NCBI GenBank assembly: GCA_963677175.2
Contig: CAXXES010000001.1
Coordinates: 372,001-436,000 of the forward strand
DNA from: Sunxiuqinia sp963677175
GTDB lineage: Bacteria; Bacteroidota; Bacteroidia; Bacteroidales; Prolixibacteraceae
DNA length: 64,000 nt
Reading direction: 5' to 3'
Shown: positions 1-8,310 of the stretch, piece after piece
Numbering within the stretch: the first letter of the stretch is position 1
Layout: the number at the start of each line of letters is the position of its first letter
Notes under the pieces: model-generated
The model's input: the letters and a program-made list of their open reading frames with translations, nothing else
The model's database searches: none
Told to the model about the DNA's origin: nothing
Program-made: the position numbers and the translations under genes

Positions 1-1201
1 CCGGATCGGCAACATTGGCTTTACCATATAATTCATCAAACTCGTCCATTGGCTTGTTGACTTCAAACTCGATGGACTGCTGGTTGATGCTTGCCCGCTT
101 TGTTTCGCCTCCGGTAAAGGGCACCCGAACTTCGGTTTTTGGACGAACCGTTGGTATCGGTTGTGGCTCATCGACCAGCGTGTGGTATGTTTTTTCCACT
201 TTGCGGGCCGCCATCATTTCAGGAATACTGCTCACACTAAATCCGGTGGCTATAATGGTCACTGAGATTTCATGCCCCAGTGCTTCATCCACCCCATTTC
301 CCCAAATCAGGTCAGCATCGTGTCCGGCTTTGGCTTGAATGTAATCGGTGATTTCTCCAATCTCGTCCATCGTCACCTCTTCGCTTCCCGAAGTAATATT
401 CAGCAAAATATTACGTGCCCCGTTAATGTCGTTGTTGTTCAGAAGTGGCGAGTTCAAAGCTTCCTCCACAGCACGAAGCGCGCGGTTTTCACCTTCCGCC
501 TTTGCCGAGCCCATGACTGCAACCCCACTGTTGCGCATCACGGTTTCCACATCGGCAAAGTCCACGTTAATGTAACCCGGAACAGTGATAATTTCAGCAA
601 TTCCTTTTGCCGCTGTGGTCAGCACGTTATCGGCTTTGGCAAAAGCCTCCGAAATTTTAAAGTCGCCATACATCTCCCGAATCCGTTCGTTGTTGATCAC
701 CAGCAAGGAATCCACATGATTCTCCATTTCGGCAATACCATCAATGGCCTGTTTAATGCGCCGGCGCCCCTCATTGCGAAAAGGCAGGGTAACGATTCCT
801 ACCGTCAGTATGTTTAGTTCCTTGCAGGCTTCGGCAATTACCGGAGCAGCTCCGGTTCCTGTTCCTCCACCCATTCCAGCTGTGATAAAAACCATCTTGG
901 TGGTCGAATTCAGCGTCTTTTTAATTTCATCGATGCTTTCAATGGCTGCTTCACGTCCAATTTCAGGCTTGTTCCCGGCACCGCGACCTTCGGTGAGCGA
1001 CTCGCCCAACTGTAATTTTAAAGGAACCGGACTATTTCGCAAAGCCTGCTCGTCGGTATTGCACAACATGAAACCCACATCTTTTATTCCCTGCTGAAAC
1101 ATGTGGTTTACGGCATTCCCACCGCCACCTCCAACACCAATCACCTTAATGATTTCTTCGGAAGTTTTATTTAAATCGAAATTCATAATATCGCTTGACA
1201 T
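1..1201 (-). CDS. ftsZ: Cell division protein FtsZ, second paralogue (partial, runs off left edge)
   Basis: About 400 codons are visible before the window ends, with no stop. FtsZ is the tubulin-like GTPase that polymerises into the division ring at midcell. The translation has the nucleotide loop VIGVGGGGGNAVNHM near residue 20, the tubulin signature GMGGGTGTGAAPVI, and the T7 synergy loop NVDFADV, so the N-x-D-x-x-D catalytic residues are present. The chosen start is the ATG at 1201 (MSSDIMNFDL); an internal ATG at 1186 is an alternative. It lies 21 nt after the stop of another ftsZ at 1223-2494 and is probably co-transcribed with the dcw cluster. The visible body resembles canonical Bacteroidota FtsZ at least as well as its neighbour does. 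The C-terminal tail that would bind FtsA is only partly visible. Confidence 0.95.
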   Translation of the reverse strand, partial: MSSDIMNFDLNKTSEEIIKVIGVGGGGGNAVNHMFQQGIKDVGFMLCNTDEQALRNSPVPLKLQLGESLTEGRGAGNKPEIGREAAIESIDEIKKTLNSTTKMVFITAGMGGGTGTGAAPVIAEACKELNILTVGIVTLPFRNEGRRRIKQAIDGIAEMENHVDSLLVINNERIREMYGDFKISEAFAKADNVLTTAAKGIAEIITVPGYINVDFADVETVMRNSGVAVMGSAKAEGENRALRAVEEALNSPLLNNNDINGARNILLNITSGSEEVTMDEIGEITDYIQAKAGHDADLIWGNGVDEALGHEISVTIIATGFSVSSIPEMMAARKVEKTYHTLVDEPQPIPTVRPKTEVRVPFTGGETKRASINQQSIEFEVNKPMDEFDELYGKANVADP

Positions 1202-1222
1202 AGACTCTTCTGTTCTTAATCG

Positions 1223-2494
1223 TTAGTTTTCAATTTCCTCGTCCTGATCCTCAAAAAAGCGGTTAAACTGGCGTTGAAACCAGCTATCGGTTGTTCCGTT
1301 TTCCTGAGTTTGTTCAGAGACCAACTCCCTTTTGCTCTTTGCTTTTTGCTTTCGGGGACTAGCCGTTCGTTTTATCGCTTCTGCCTTCTGCGGTTGTTTT
1401 TGCATTTCATTTTCAAAAATCTGCGCAAAATCTTCTTCCTCGTCTTCCAGGTTGATATCAATGGATTGCTCTTCAAAAAGCACCTCTTCTTTGGGTTTCT
1501 TTTCCTGGAGCAAACTGTTTGGGTTTTTATCGAAGCGGGTTGCAATCAAGGTAACACTCACCTTGTTTTCGAGTCGTTTATCCAGACTGTTTCCCCAAAT
1601 AATATTGGCGTCCTGCCCGGCTTTTTTCTGCAAAAATTCAATGATATCGCCAATTTCACCCATCCGGATCTCCTCTTCGCCCGAAGTAATATTCAGCAAA
1701 ATATCCTTGGTTCCCTTGATGTCGTTGCTATCCAGCAAGGGCGATTCCAGTGCTTTCATCACAGCATCCATGGCGCGGCCATCACCTTCGGAAATGCCGG
1801 TTCCCATAATAAACACTTCGCTACCCGCCATCACGGTGTGTACATCAGCATAGTCAATGTTGATGTTTCCGTGCAAGGTGATAATTTCGGCCACTCCTTT
1901 AACCGCCGTTCCAAGAATGTTGTCGGCCTTTTTAAACGCATGAGATGCTGGCAGATCGCCATAAATCTTATGCAGTTTCTCGTTGCTAATGACAAGCAAA
2001 CTGTCCACCTGCTTTTTCAGTTTGGCAACCCCTTCGAGCGCTTGCTGAAAGCGGCGTCTACCCTCTGCCGGCGACGGAATGGTAACTACAGCAATGGTGA
2101 GAATATCGAGTTCGCGGGCCAGCTCGGCAATCACCGGGGCAGCTCCGGTGCCTGTTCCGCCTCCCAAGCCGGCGGTGATGAACAACATCTTGGTTGTTCC
2201 CTCCAGCACACTGCGAATATCATCCAGATTTTCAATGGCTGCCTGTTCGCCCTGCATGGGCAGGTTTCCGGCACCACGCCCCTCTGTCAGCGTAACACCC
2301 AGTTGAATTTTAATCGGGACCGGGCTGTTGCGCAAGGCTTGGGCATCTGTGTTACAAATCAAAAAGTCAACGCCTTCGATCCCTTCTTCAAACATGTGAT
2401 TCACGGCATTGCAACCGCCACCACCAACCCCGATCACTTTGATAATCGATGATTTTGATTCCTGAAATCCAAAATTTAAGATGTCCTCCGTCAT
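1223..2494 (-). CDS. ftsZ: Cell division protein FtsZ, first paralogue
   Basis: This is a complete 423-residue FtsZ. The GTP-binding glycine loop is at residues 22-27, the signature GGGTGTG at 111-117, and the T7 loop has N212, D214 and D217, so GTP hydrolysis on polymerisation should be intact. After the globular core (to about residue 325) comes an acidic then basic linker and a tail ending DSWFQRQFNRFFEDQDEEIEN, a plausible FtsA-docking peptide. It follows ftsA by 21 nt and precedes a second ftsZ by 21 nt. The core differs from its neighbour at many positions, for example IATRF where the neighbour has the usual IATGF, so this is an old or fast-diverging duplication rather than a recent copy. 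Confidence 0.97.
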   Translation of the reverse strand: MTEDILNFGFQESKSSIIKVIGVGGGGCNAVNHMFEEGIEGVDFLICNTDAQALRNSPVPIKIQLGVTLTEGRGAGNLPMQGEQAAIENLDDIRSVLEGTTKMLFITAGLGGGTGTGAAPVIAELARELDILTIAVVTIPSPAEGRRRFQQALEGVAKLKKQVDSLLVISNEKLHKIYGDLPASHAFKKADNILGTAVKGVAEIITLHGNINIDYADVHTVMAGSEVFIMGTGISEGDGRAMDAVMKALESPLLDSNDIKGTKDILLNITSGEEEIRMGEIGDIIEFLQKKAGQDANIIWGNSLDKRLENKVSVTLIATRFDKNPNSLLQEKKPKEEVLFEEQSIDINLEDEEEDFAQIFENEMQKQPQKAEAIKRTASPRKQKAKSKRELVSEQTQENGTTDSWFQRQFNRFFEDQDEEIEN

Positions 2495-2515
2495 ATCCGG
2501 GGATTTTTTTATTGG

Positions 2516-3817
2516 TTAAAACATTTCCGTGTCCTGTTCATCTTCAAAAAACAGCGTAACCTGACGGGTTACCTCTTTCTTCATTTGAGAGAAAAAACCG
2601 GGCTGTGTTGCATGTGTTTTCTTTTTCTTCGGCTTGAAGAAAAACTCTTTTGCCGGTTCATCGTTTTCAACTTCATTCAGAGCAGTTAAGAGCAAGCCTA
2701 AAACCGTTGCATTCCGCGGATCTTCCAGCTCATTCCATTGCTCACCCAGCTTCAGGCGTGGAATGCCTTTACGGACATCCAAGCCGGTTTGGAATTTGAT
2801 CAACTGCCCCAAGTTTGGCAACAACGCGCTTCCTCCAGTGAGCACAATTCCGGCTCCTACCTTGTCCATATAGCTCGATTTTTCAATCTGAAAGAAAAAG
2901 GCTTCGATAATCTCTTCCATGCGGGCCTGAATAATAAAGGCCAGACTTTTAAATGAAATTTCTTTCGGCTCCCACCCTGAAATGCCAGGGATGGTTACCA
3001 CTCTATCTTCGGGGGCAAAATCGCCCATCGCCTGTCCAAACTGTACTTTTAGCGATTCGGCCTGGCGCGCCAAAATGCTGCATCCTTCCTTGATGTCGTG
3101 TGTGATGACATTTCCACCAAAAGGAATGAGCGACGAGTAACACAACACGCCATCGTGGTAAATGGCCATTTTGGTGGTTCCTCCGCCAATATCAAGCAAA
3201 ACCACGCCCGCCTCTTTTTCATCGTCCGAAAGTAAAATCTCAGATGATGCCAGCGGATCAATCATTGTTTTGCGGATGGTTATTCCGGCGCGGTCAAAAC
3301 ACAGCTTCAGGTTGGTTTCGTACACTTCAGGAGCAACCATCAATTTAAACTCGGCCTGCATCTTTTCACCAGTCATGCCTACCGGATTCGGGATACCTGA
3401 TTCATGATCGATGGTAAATAACTGCGGTGCCGCATGATAGATTTTATAGCCCGCAGGCAAATCAATCTTTTTCGCCTGCTGAAACAAATGATCCACATCT
3501 TCCTCTGATACGATCCGGCGTTCGCCAATGTAGCGTTCAGCGTGGTTGCTCAGGGTCTTCAGTTGCTGACCAACAATGTTGACATACACCTCGTCGATAT
3601 CACCCTGAAAAGCATCCTCTGCCTGCCGAATTGCCTCGTGAATAGCAGAAAAGGCCTCGTCAATGTTCAGCACAACGCCGCGCTTGACTCCCATGGATCG
3701 CGCTTTGCCGTAACCTAAAATTTCAATTTTACCGTCCTCATTTTTTCTGCCGGCAACCACCACCACTTTGGTTGTCCCTACATCAACTGCTGCTATTACT
3801 CTTCCACTCTTGCCCAT
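2516..3817 (-). CDS. ftsA: Cell division protein FtsA
   Basis: This actin-like ATPase anchors FtsZ filaments to the membrane. The start is placed at the ATG at 3817 (MGKSGRVIAAVDVGTTK), giving 433 residues. A longer in-frame reading from 3886 would overlap ftsQ by about 60 nt and adds sequence unlike FtsA. Visible motifs are phosphate 1 (AVDVGTTKVVVVAG) at the N terminus, phosphate 2 (LLDIGGGTTKMAIY) in the middle and the adenosine motif IVLTGGSALLPNL. The C-terminal region includes PGFFSQMKKEVTRQVTLFF, which fits the amphipathic membrane-targeting helix of the family. It begins 5 nt after the ftsQ stop in the dcw cluster. Confidence 0.96.
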   Translation of the reverse strand: MGKSGRVIAAVDVGTTKVVVVAGRKNEDGKIEILGYGKARSMGVKRGVVLNIDEAFSAIHEAIRQAEDAFQGDIDEVYVNIVGQQLKTLSNHAERYIGERRIVSEEDVDHLFQQAKKIDLPAGYKIYHAAPQLFTIDHESGIPNPVGMTGEKMQAEFKLMVAPEVYETNLKLCFDRAGITIRKTMIDPLASSEILLSDDEKEAGVVLLDIGGGTTKMAIYHDGVLCYSSLIPFGGNVITHDIKEGCSILARQAESLKVQFGQAMGDFAPEDRVVTIPGISGWEPKEISFKSLAFIIQARMEEIIEAFFFQIEKSSYMDKVGAGIVLTGGSALLPNLGQLIKFQTGLDVRKGIPRLKLGEQWNELEDPRNATVLGLLLTALNEVENDEPAKEFFFKPKKKKTHATQPGFFSQMKKEVTRQVTLFFEDEQDTEMF

Positions 3818-3822
3818 ATTCG

Positions 3823-4572
3823 CTATTTTTTCGTACACACCACCTGATTGGTATATTTCAAGTTTATTTTCGAATAATGATTCCACCCCATTTTTGGAAA
3901 CGCCTGCTCGTAAAGCGCTTTCAGATTCCTCAACTTAAGCTGGTAATCCGACGGTTTTCCAAATTCAATCAACTGGTCACCAACCAGCGTTGACAGGATC
4001 ACTTCCCCATTTTTACTCACCTGCAATTGCTCGATCTGGGCATTCCAAAATTCATTTTCATGAATAAAAATCACCATCGGCAACAATTGTTCCCGGGCGT
4101 ATTTTTCATCAGGATATCCATTGGCCAGCAAAACGTTGCTTGTAAATGACTGGCTTGCCGGTATCCGCACCCCTTCACGATCAAGGTAGAAATCTTCCTT
4201 TTCGTTCCTAATCCGGACAATCGGATCACGCTGAGATACTTCAACGATCAACTTCCCTTTGAAGTCCATATCCTCTCCGGTGATCCGCCGGTAAATCTCA
4301 ATCTCCCGAATCGTGGTTTCCTTCTTCAGTTCGCGCTCCAACTGCTCCGTATTGATTTCATTCAGCTTCTTTTCAAACAGCTTATCGTCCGCTTTCTTCA
4401 CCAAACGGGCGATTTCATCTTCATCAATAAACCGGGGCGAATCATCGTCGATCAGCACCACCAGTTCATCACAATTGATCTTGCCCAGCCTGCCAGAGGA
4501 AAAAGCCATGCTGATGATCACCAGAGCGACCAGCAAGACAAAGAATCCTATTTGAACGACCGACTTAAACAT
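3823..4572 (-). CDS. ftsQ: Cell division protein FtsQ
   Basis: This is a bitopic divisome protein of about 249 residues. The start is the ATG at 4572 (MFKSVVQIGFFVLLV); the in-frame TTG two codons upstream is less likely. A short cytoplasmic tail is followed by one membrane segment (roughly residues 4-25) and a periplasmic POTRA-like/FtsQ region containing the typical VEVSQRDPIVRI stretch. The product would recruit later division proteins and sense peptidoglycan synthesis. Its start overlaps the 3' end of murC by 8 nt (ATGTTTAA), which implies translational coupling. FtsQ sequences are poorly conserved, so identity rests on position between murC and ftsA plus topology. Confidence 0.92.
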   Translation of the reverse strand: MFKSVVQIGFFVLLVALVIISMAFSSGRLGKINCDELVVLIDDDSPRFIDEDEIARLVKKADDKLFEKKLNEINTEQLERELKKETTIREIEIYRRITGEDMDFKGKLIVEVSQRDPIVRIRNEKEDFYLDREGVRIPASQSFTSNVLLANGYPDEKYAREQLLPMVIFIHENEFWNAQIEQLQVSKNGEVILSTLVGDQLIEFGKPSDYQLKLRNLKALYEQAFPKMGWNHYSKINLKYTNQVVCTKK

Positions 4573-5950
4573 GTTCAATTTCCATTAATTTCATTTTTAC
4601 CGGCTCCACCAAGGTATCAATATCACCGGCACCCATCATCAATATTACGCCTGCATCCAGCTTTTCTACTAAGTCAAGCAATTCGTTTTTGGTAATCAAA
4701 TGCTTGTTCCTATTCTTGATCTGACTAAAAATCAAGTCAGAATTCACTCCTTCCATTGGTTTTTCGCGAGCCGGATAAATATCAAGCAAGATAATTTCAT
4801 CCAACTGATCCAGTTCCCGAGCAAATCCATCAGCAAAATCACGCGTGCGGCTAAAAAGATGTGGCTGGAATATGCCAGTGACTTTTTGTCCGGCAAACAT
4901 GGCGCGCACCGATGCGATGGTCGCTTTCAGCTCTTCCGGATGGTGGGCATAATCATCAATCAAAATAAACTGCTCGCTGCGATACTGAATGTCGAAGCGG
5001 CGTTTCACGCCCTGATAAGCAGCCAGCGCCACCAACAGCTCTTCGGAATAGACACCGGCCAGCAAAGCCAGCGACGAAGCGGCGATAGCGTTTTCCACAT
5101 TCATCAAGCCCGGATAATTCAGTCGCATGCCTTCAATTTTTCCTTTCGGATGAACCAGATCAAACTGGTAAGCTTCATCGACCAACTCAATATTTTCAGC
5201 ATAAAAATCAGCCTGCTCATTCAATGAATAACTATAATAGCTGATGTTTTTATTTGGATCTTTAATGACTTGCAATCCTTTTTTTACCACAAGCGAACCA
5301 CCGGCTTTCACCTGCCCGGCAAACGCATTGAATGAATCGACAACTGCTTGCTGGGTTCCGTAAATATCCAGATGATCAGCATCCATTGAAGTGATGACAG
5401 CCAGGTTTGGAAATAACCGCAAAAAAGAACGGTCAAATTCATCGGCCTCCGCTACTACCCAGTCGCTTGCTGCATCCAACAGCAAATTGGTTTGGTAATT
5501 TTTCGAAATACCACCCAAAAAGGCGGTGCATCCCAAGGCTGAGGTATGCAGGATATGCGCCAGCATGGTTGACACAGAGGTTTTTCCATGCGTTCCGGCT
5601 ACCGCACAGCAGCTTAATTCATTACAAATCATGCCTAGCACCTCAGAACGCTTTTTCATCGGAATGCCATTGGTTTCGACAAAAACACGCTCCCCAAGAT
5701 CGACAGGAACCGCCGGCGTATAGACCACCAAACAGGTGCTCGGCTGCAAATGGTCGGCAAGCCATTCTGGCCGGTCGTCGTAATGCACATCAATGCCTTC
5801 GATCAACAGCTTTCGGGTAAGTTTGGTTTCTGTACGGTCATAGCCCGACACCTCGTAGCCGGCATGCTTGAAATAGCGCGCCAAGGCACTCATCCCAATT
5901 CCACCGATTCCGAGAAAATACACCTGCTGTATGTTATTTAAAGCTGTCAT
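4565..5950 (-). CDS. murC: UDP-N-acetylmuramate--L-alanine ligase
   Basis: MurC is the cytoplasmic Mur ligase that adds L-Ala to UDP-MurNAc using ATP. The 461 residues have the expected three-domain layout: a Rossmann-like N-terminal domain with FLGIGGIGMSALA, the ATPase P-loop VAGTHGKTSVSTML, and a C-terminal ligase domain with DDYAHHPEELKATI, the MurC-type histidine pair. Length is normal for the family. The ATG at 5950 immediately abuts the murG stop at 5951, and the 3' end overlaps ftsQ. This head-to-tail packing supports one dcw transcript. Confidence 0.97.
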   Translation of the reverse strand: MTALNNIQQVYFLGIGGIGMSALARYFKHAGYEVSGYDRTETKLTRKLLIEGIDVHYDDRPEWLADHLQPSTCLVVYTPAVPVDLGERVFVETNGIPMKKRSEVLGMICNELSCCAVAGTHGKTSVSTMLAHILHTSALGCTAFLGGISKNYQTNLLLDAASDWVVAEADEFDRSFLRLFPNLAVITSMDADHLDIYGTQQAVVDSFNAFAGQVKAGGSLVVKKGLQVIKDPNKNISYYSYSLNEQADFYAENIELVDEAYQFDLVHPKGKIEGMRLNYPGLMNVENAIAASSLALLAGVYSEELLVALAAYQGVKRRFDIQYRSEQFILIDDYAHHPEELKATIASVRAMFAGQKVTGIFQPHLFSRTRDFADGFARELDQLDEIILLDIYPAREKPMEGVNSDLIFSQIKNRNKHLITKNELLDLVEKLDAGVILMMGAGDIDTLVEPVKMKLMEIEHV

Positions 5951-7051
5951 TTACTTTTTCACTTCTTTTAGAATCACCTCAACAATGTCGGCCGTTGCAT
6001 TCGGCTTAGCCATTTTCAGGCTATTTTCCGACAATTTTTTCAGTCGTTCTTCATCTTTGATCAATTCGAGTGCAATGGGAAACAAATTTTTCACCGCCAT
6101 GCCATCCTTTACCATCACCGCAGCTTCATTCTCAACCAAAGCCATGGCATTTTTGGTTTGATGGTCCTCAGCCACATTGGGCGATGGCACCAAAATCGAT
6201 GCTTTCCCAAGTAAACAGATTTCAGAGATGGTACTGGCTCCTGCCCGCGAAATAACCAAATCGGCAGCCGCATAGGCCAAATCCATTCGCGATAAAAACT
6301 CAATCAGGTGGATATTTTTTCGCAACTTCCCATTAAATCTTTCCAAGATGGCTTTATGATAAAATGAGCCGGACTGCCAGATAATCTGAACTCCGGATTG
6401 ATCCAACGCGTCGAGGTTGGACAGGATACTTTCATTCAGGGTGCGGGCACCTAAACTACCCCCCATCACCAAAATAACCGGCTTACCTTCTTCTAATTCA
6501 AAAAACTTGCAGGCCTCTTTTTTGTCGACCTTATTCAACAGGTTTTGACGAAATGGATTTCCGGTAACTACAATCCGCCATTTCGGAAAAAACCGCTCCA
6601 TATTCGGATAGGCCACACATATCTTTTTCACGCGCTTGGAAAGCCATTTGTTGGTTTTTCCGGCGTACGAGTTTTGCTCCTGCAAAATAGTAGGAATGCC
6701 TTTTCGGGCGGCCGCTCTCAGTACCGGTCCGCTGGCAAATCCGCCAACACCAACAACCACATCAGGCCGAAAACTGCGAACGATCCTCCGTGCTTTAATC
6801 ATACTTTTACTGAGCGACCACAGAAATTTGATTAGTTTAAACGACAATTTTCGGGGTAGACCGATGACCGGCAAGCCCACGATCGGGTATCCCGCCATGG
6901 GAACCCGCTCCATTTCCATTTTTCCTTTTGCTCCAACAAAAAGGATATCGACTTCAGGTACCTGGGCCTTTAATTCATTGGCAATAGCAAGCGCCGGAAA
7001 GATATGCCCCCCAGTACCGCCGCCGCTGATGATTACTTTTAACTTTTCCAT
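5951..7051 (-). CDS. murG: UDP-GlcNAc:undecaprenyl-PP-MurNAc-pentapeptide GlcNAc transferase
   Basis: MurG is the membrane-associated glycosyltransferase that converts lipid I to lipid II. The start is the ATG at 7051 (MEKLKVIISGGGTGGH), 1 nt after the ftsW stop; a longer reading from 7105 would run into ftsW. The 366 residues include the glycine-rich acceptor motif GGGTGGH, a second motif GVGGFASGP, and the UDP-GlcNAc-binding region with VISRAGASTISEI and SPNVAEDHQTKNA. Size and motif order are standard GT28. Confidence 0.97.
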   Translation of the reverse strand: MEKLKVIISGGGTGGHIFPALAIANELKAQVPEVDILFVGAKGKMEMERVPMAGYPIVGLPVIGLPRKLSFKLIKFLWSLSKSMIKARRIVRSFRPDVVVGVGGFASGPVLRAAARKGIPTILQEQNSYAGKTNKWLSKRVKKICVAYPNMERFFPKWRIVVTGNPFRQNLLNKVDKKEACKFFELEEGKPVILVMGGSLGARTLNESILSNLDALDQSGVQIIWQSGSFYHKAILERFNGKLRKNIHLIEFLSRMDLAYAAADLVISRAGASTISEICLLGKASILVPSPNVAEDHQTKNAMALVENEAAVMVKDGMAVKNLFPIALELIKDEERLKKLSENSLKMAKPNATADIVEVILKEVKK

Positions 7052-7052
7052 T

Positions 7053-8252
7053 TTACAGTTCCTCGTCTTCATCCGGCATGTCAACCAATACCGGTGGTTC
7101 AACAACTACTTTGTTTCGCTGATTGTGATAACTGACTGACAAGATCGCGCCAAAAGAAACTGCGGTAAACAACATAGACGTTCCTCCCATACTCACCCAC
7201 GGCATTGGCTGTCCGGTAACCGGAGCCACGCCCACCGAAACCGCCATGTTGATGATGGCCTGAAAAACAAGCAGCAACACCAAGCCCGCGGTTAAAAACG
7301 CTGGATAAGTCCGGTTTGAACGCCGGACAATGACCACCCCGCGGTACAACAGGATGAGGTACAGCATCGCAACAACAAAACCTCCAAACAAGCCATATTC
7401 TTCAATGATAATGGCATAAATGAAATCGTTGTAAGCTGCCTCCATGTAATTACTCACTTCACTTTTGCCCGGCCCCTTTCCGAACATACCGCCTTCATAA
7501 ATCGCCAGTTTGGCATAGTCGGCCTGGGTTGTCCCCAAAGCGGCCTGATCATCGCCGTACACAAAATCATCAATACGTTCTTTGAACGTGTGAACACGTC
7601 CGACCGAGTCAGGAAGATAGTCAGCTGTAAAATATAGTAACATTAATAAGAGTAATCCGGTTCCTATCGTCAGCAACAAAAATTTGGCGGGAATTCGGGC
7701 AATAAGCATCAATACCAAGACACTGCCAAAAATCAGGGCTGAGGTAGAAATGTCGCCGTAGAAAATGATGCCGCATACTACGGAAGTGACACCCATCACC
7801 CAGTAAAATGCTTTCTTTAGGTCCTCTTTTGATGTTTGACGTTTAGCCAGGATTTTAGCCACAAACATCATTAACGAAATTTTGGCCAGCTCCGCAGGCT
7901 GGAAGCTTAAAAATCCCAAGTCGAGCGAACGCGGCGTGGGCTTTCCTGGTGTTAACCGATATTGAACAATTGCTGCCAGCAAAGCTCCAATGGTAACAAA
8001 CAACAGAAGCGGGGCAATGTAGGTATAAAATTTTACCGGAATCACGTTGACCAAAAGAGCCATCAAGCCAAATCCCAGGAAAAGGAAAATTAATTGCCTG
8101 CTTAAGTAATAAAAGGTATTTCCGCCGGCTTCGCGATAAGCCAGACGTCCGGTTGCACTGTACACAATCATCAGTGATACGATGGACAAAAATGCCAGCA
8201 CCACCCATAAGATCCGGTCACCTTTTAATATTTTACCCAGTGAAAAGTTCAT
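7053..8252 (-). CDS. ftsW: SEDS peptidoglycan polymerase FtsW
   Basis: FtsW polymerises lipid II at the septum together with its partner FtsI. The protein is about 399 residues from the ATG at 8252 (MNFSLGKILKG); upstream TTG codons in frame lie within a dispersed repeat and are unlikely starts. It is strongly hydrophobic with about ten membrane segments and has the SEDS signatures around FLSFQPAELAKI and, near the C terminus, GQPMPWVSMGGTSML. A C-terminal tail rich in Asp and Glu follows. Unlike other junctions in this cluster, 58 nt separate it from murD, and those bases are repeat sequence. Confidence 0.95.
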   Translation of the reverse strand: MNFSLGKILKGDRILWVVLAFLSIVSLMIVYSATGRLAYREAGGNTFYYLSRQLIFLFLGFGLMALLVNVIPVKFYTYIAPLLLFVTIGALLAAIVQYRLTPGKPTPRSLDLGFLSFQPAELAKISLMMFVAKILAKRQTSKEDLKKAFYWVMGVTSVVCGIIFYGDISTSALIFGSVLVLMLIARIPAKFLLLTIGTGLLLLMLLYFTADYLPDSVGRVHTFKERIDDFVYGDDQAALGTTQADYAKLAIYEGGMFGKGPGKSEVSNYMEAAYNDFIYAIIIEEYGLFGGFVVAMLYLILLYRGVVIVRRSNRTYPAFLTAGLVLLLVFQAIINMAVSVGVAPVTGQPMPWVSMGGTSMLFTAVSFGAILSVSYHNQRNKVVVEPPVLVDMPDEDEEL

Positions 8253-8310
8253 CTTCAGTTTCAAGTTTCAAATATCCAATGACTCAATGACTAATTATCC
8301 AATGACTAAC
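8253..8310 (-). repeat. Dispersed repeat filling the murD-ftsW gap
   Basis: The whole 58-nt gap consists of ATTGGATAATTAGTCATTG-type repeats followed by TTTGAAACTTGAAACTG directly before the ftsW ATG. The 18-nt string TTGGATAATTAGTCATTG (8285-8302 on the complement) recurs exactly at 26031-26048. The GAAACTTGAAACTG part recurs before other genes in the window. Every other internal junction of the cluster visible here is at most about 21 nt, so this looks like an insertion of a repeat. Confidence 0.7.

Noticed and set aside
1274..2452. Long plus-strand open frame (392 codons) antisense to ftsZ
   Set aside because: It is a shadow of codon bias in the minus-strand ftsZ; the translation has no family features, and the ftsZ reading is unambiguous.
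2516..3886. ftsA starting at 3886 with 23 extra residues
   Set aside because: This start would overlap the end of ftsQ by about 60 nt, and the added residues are unlike FtsA N termini; the ATG at 3817 gives the family-typical start.
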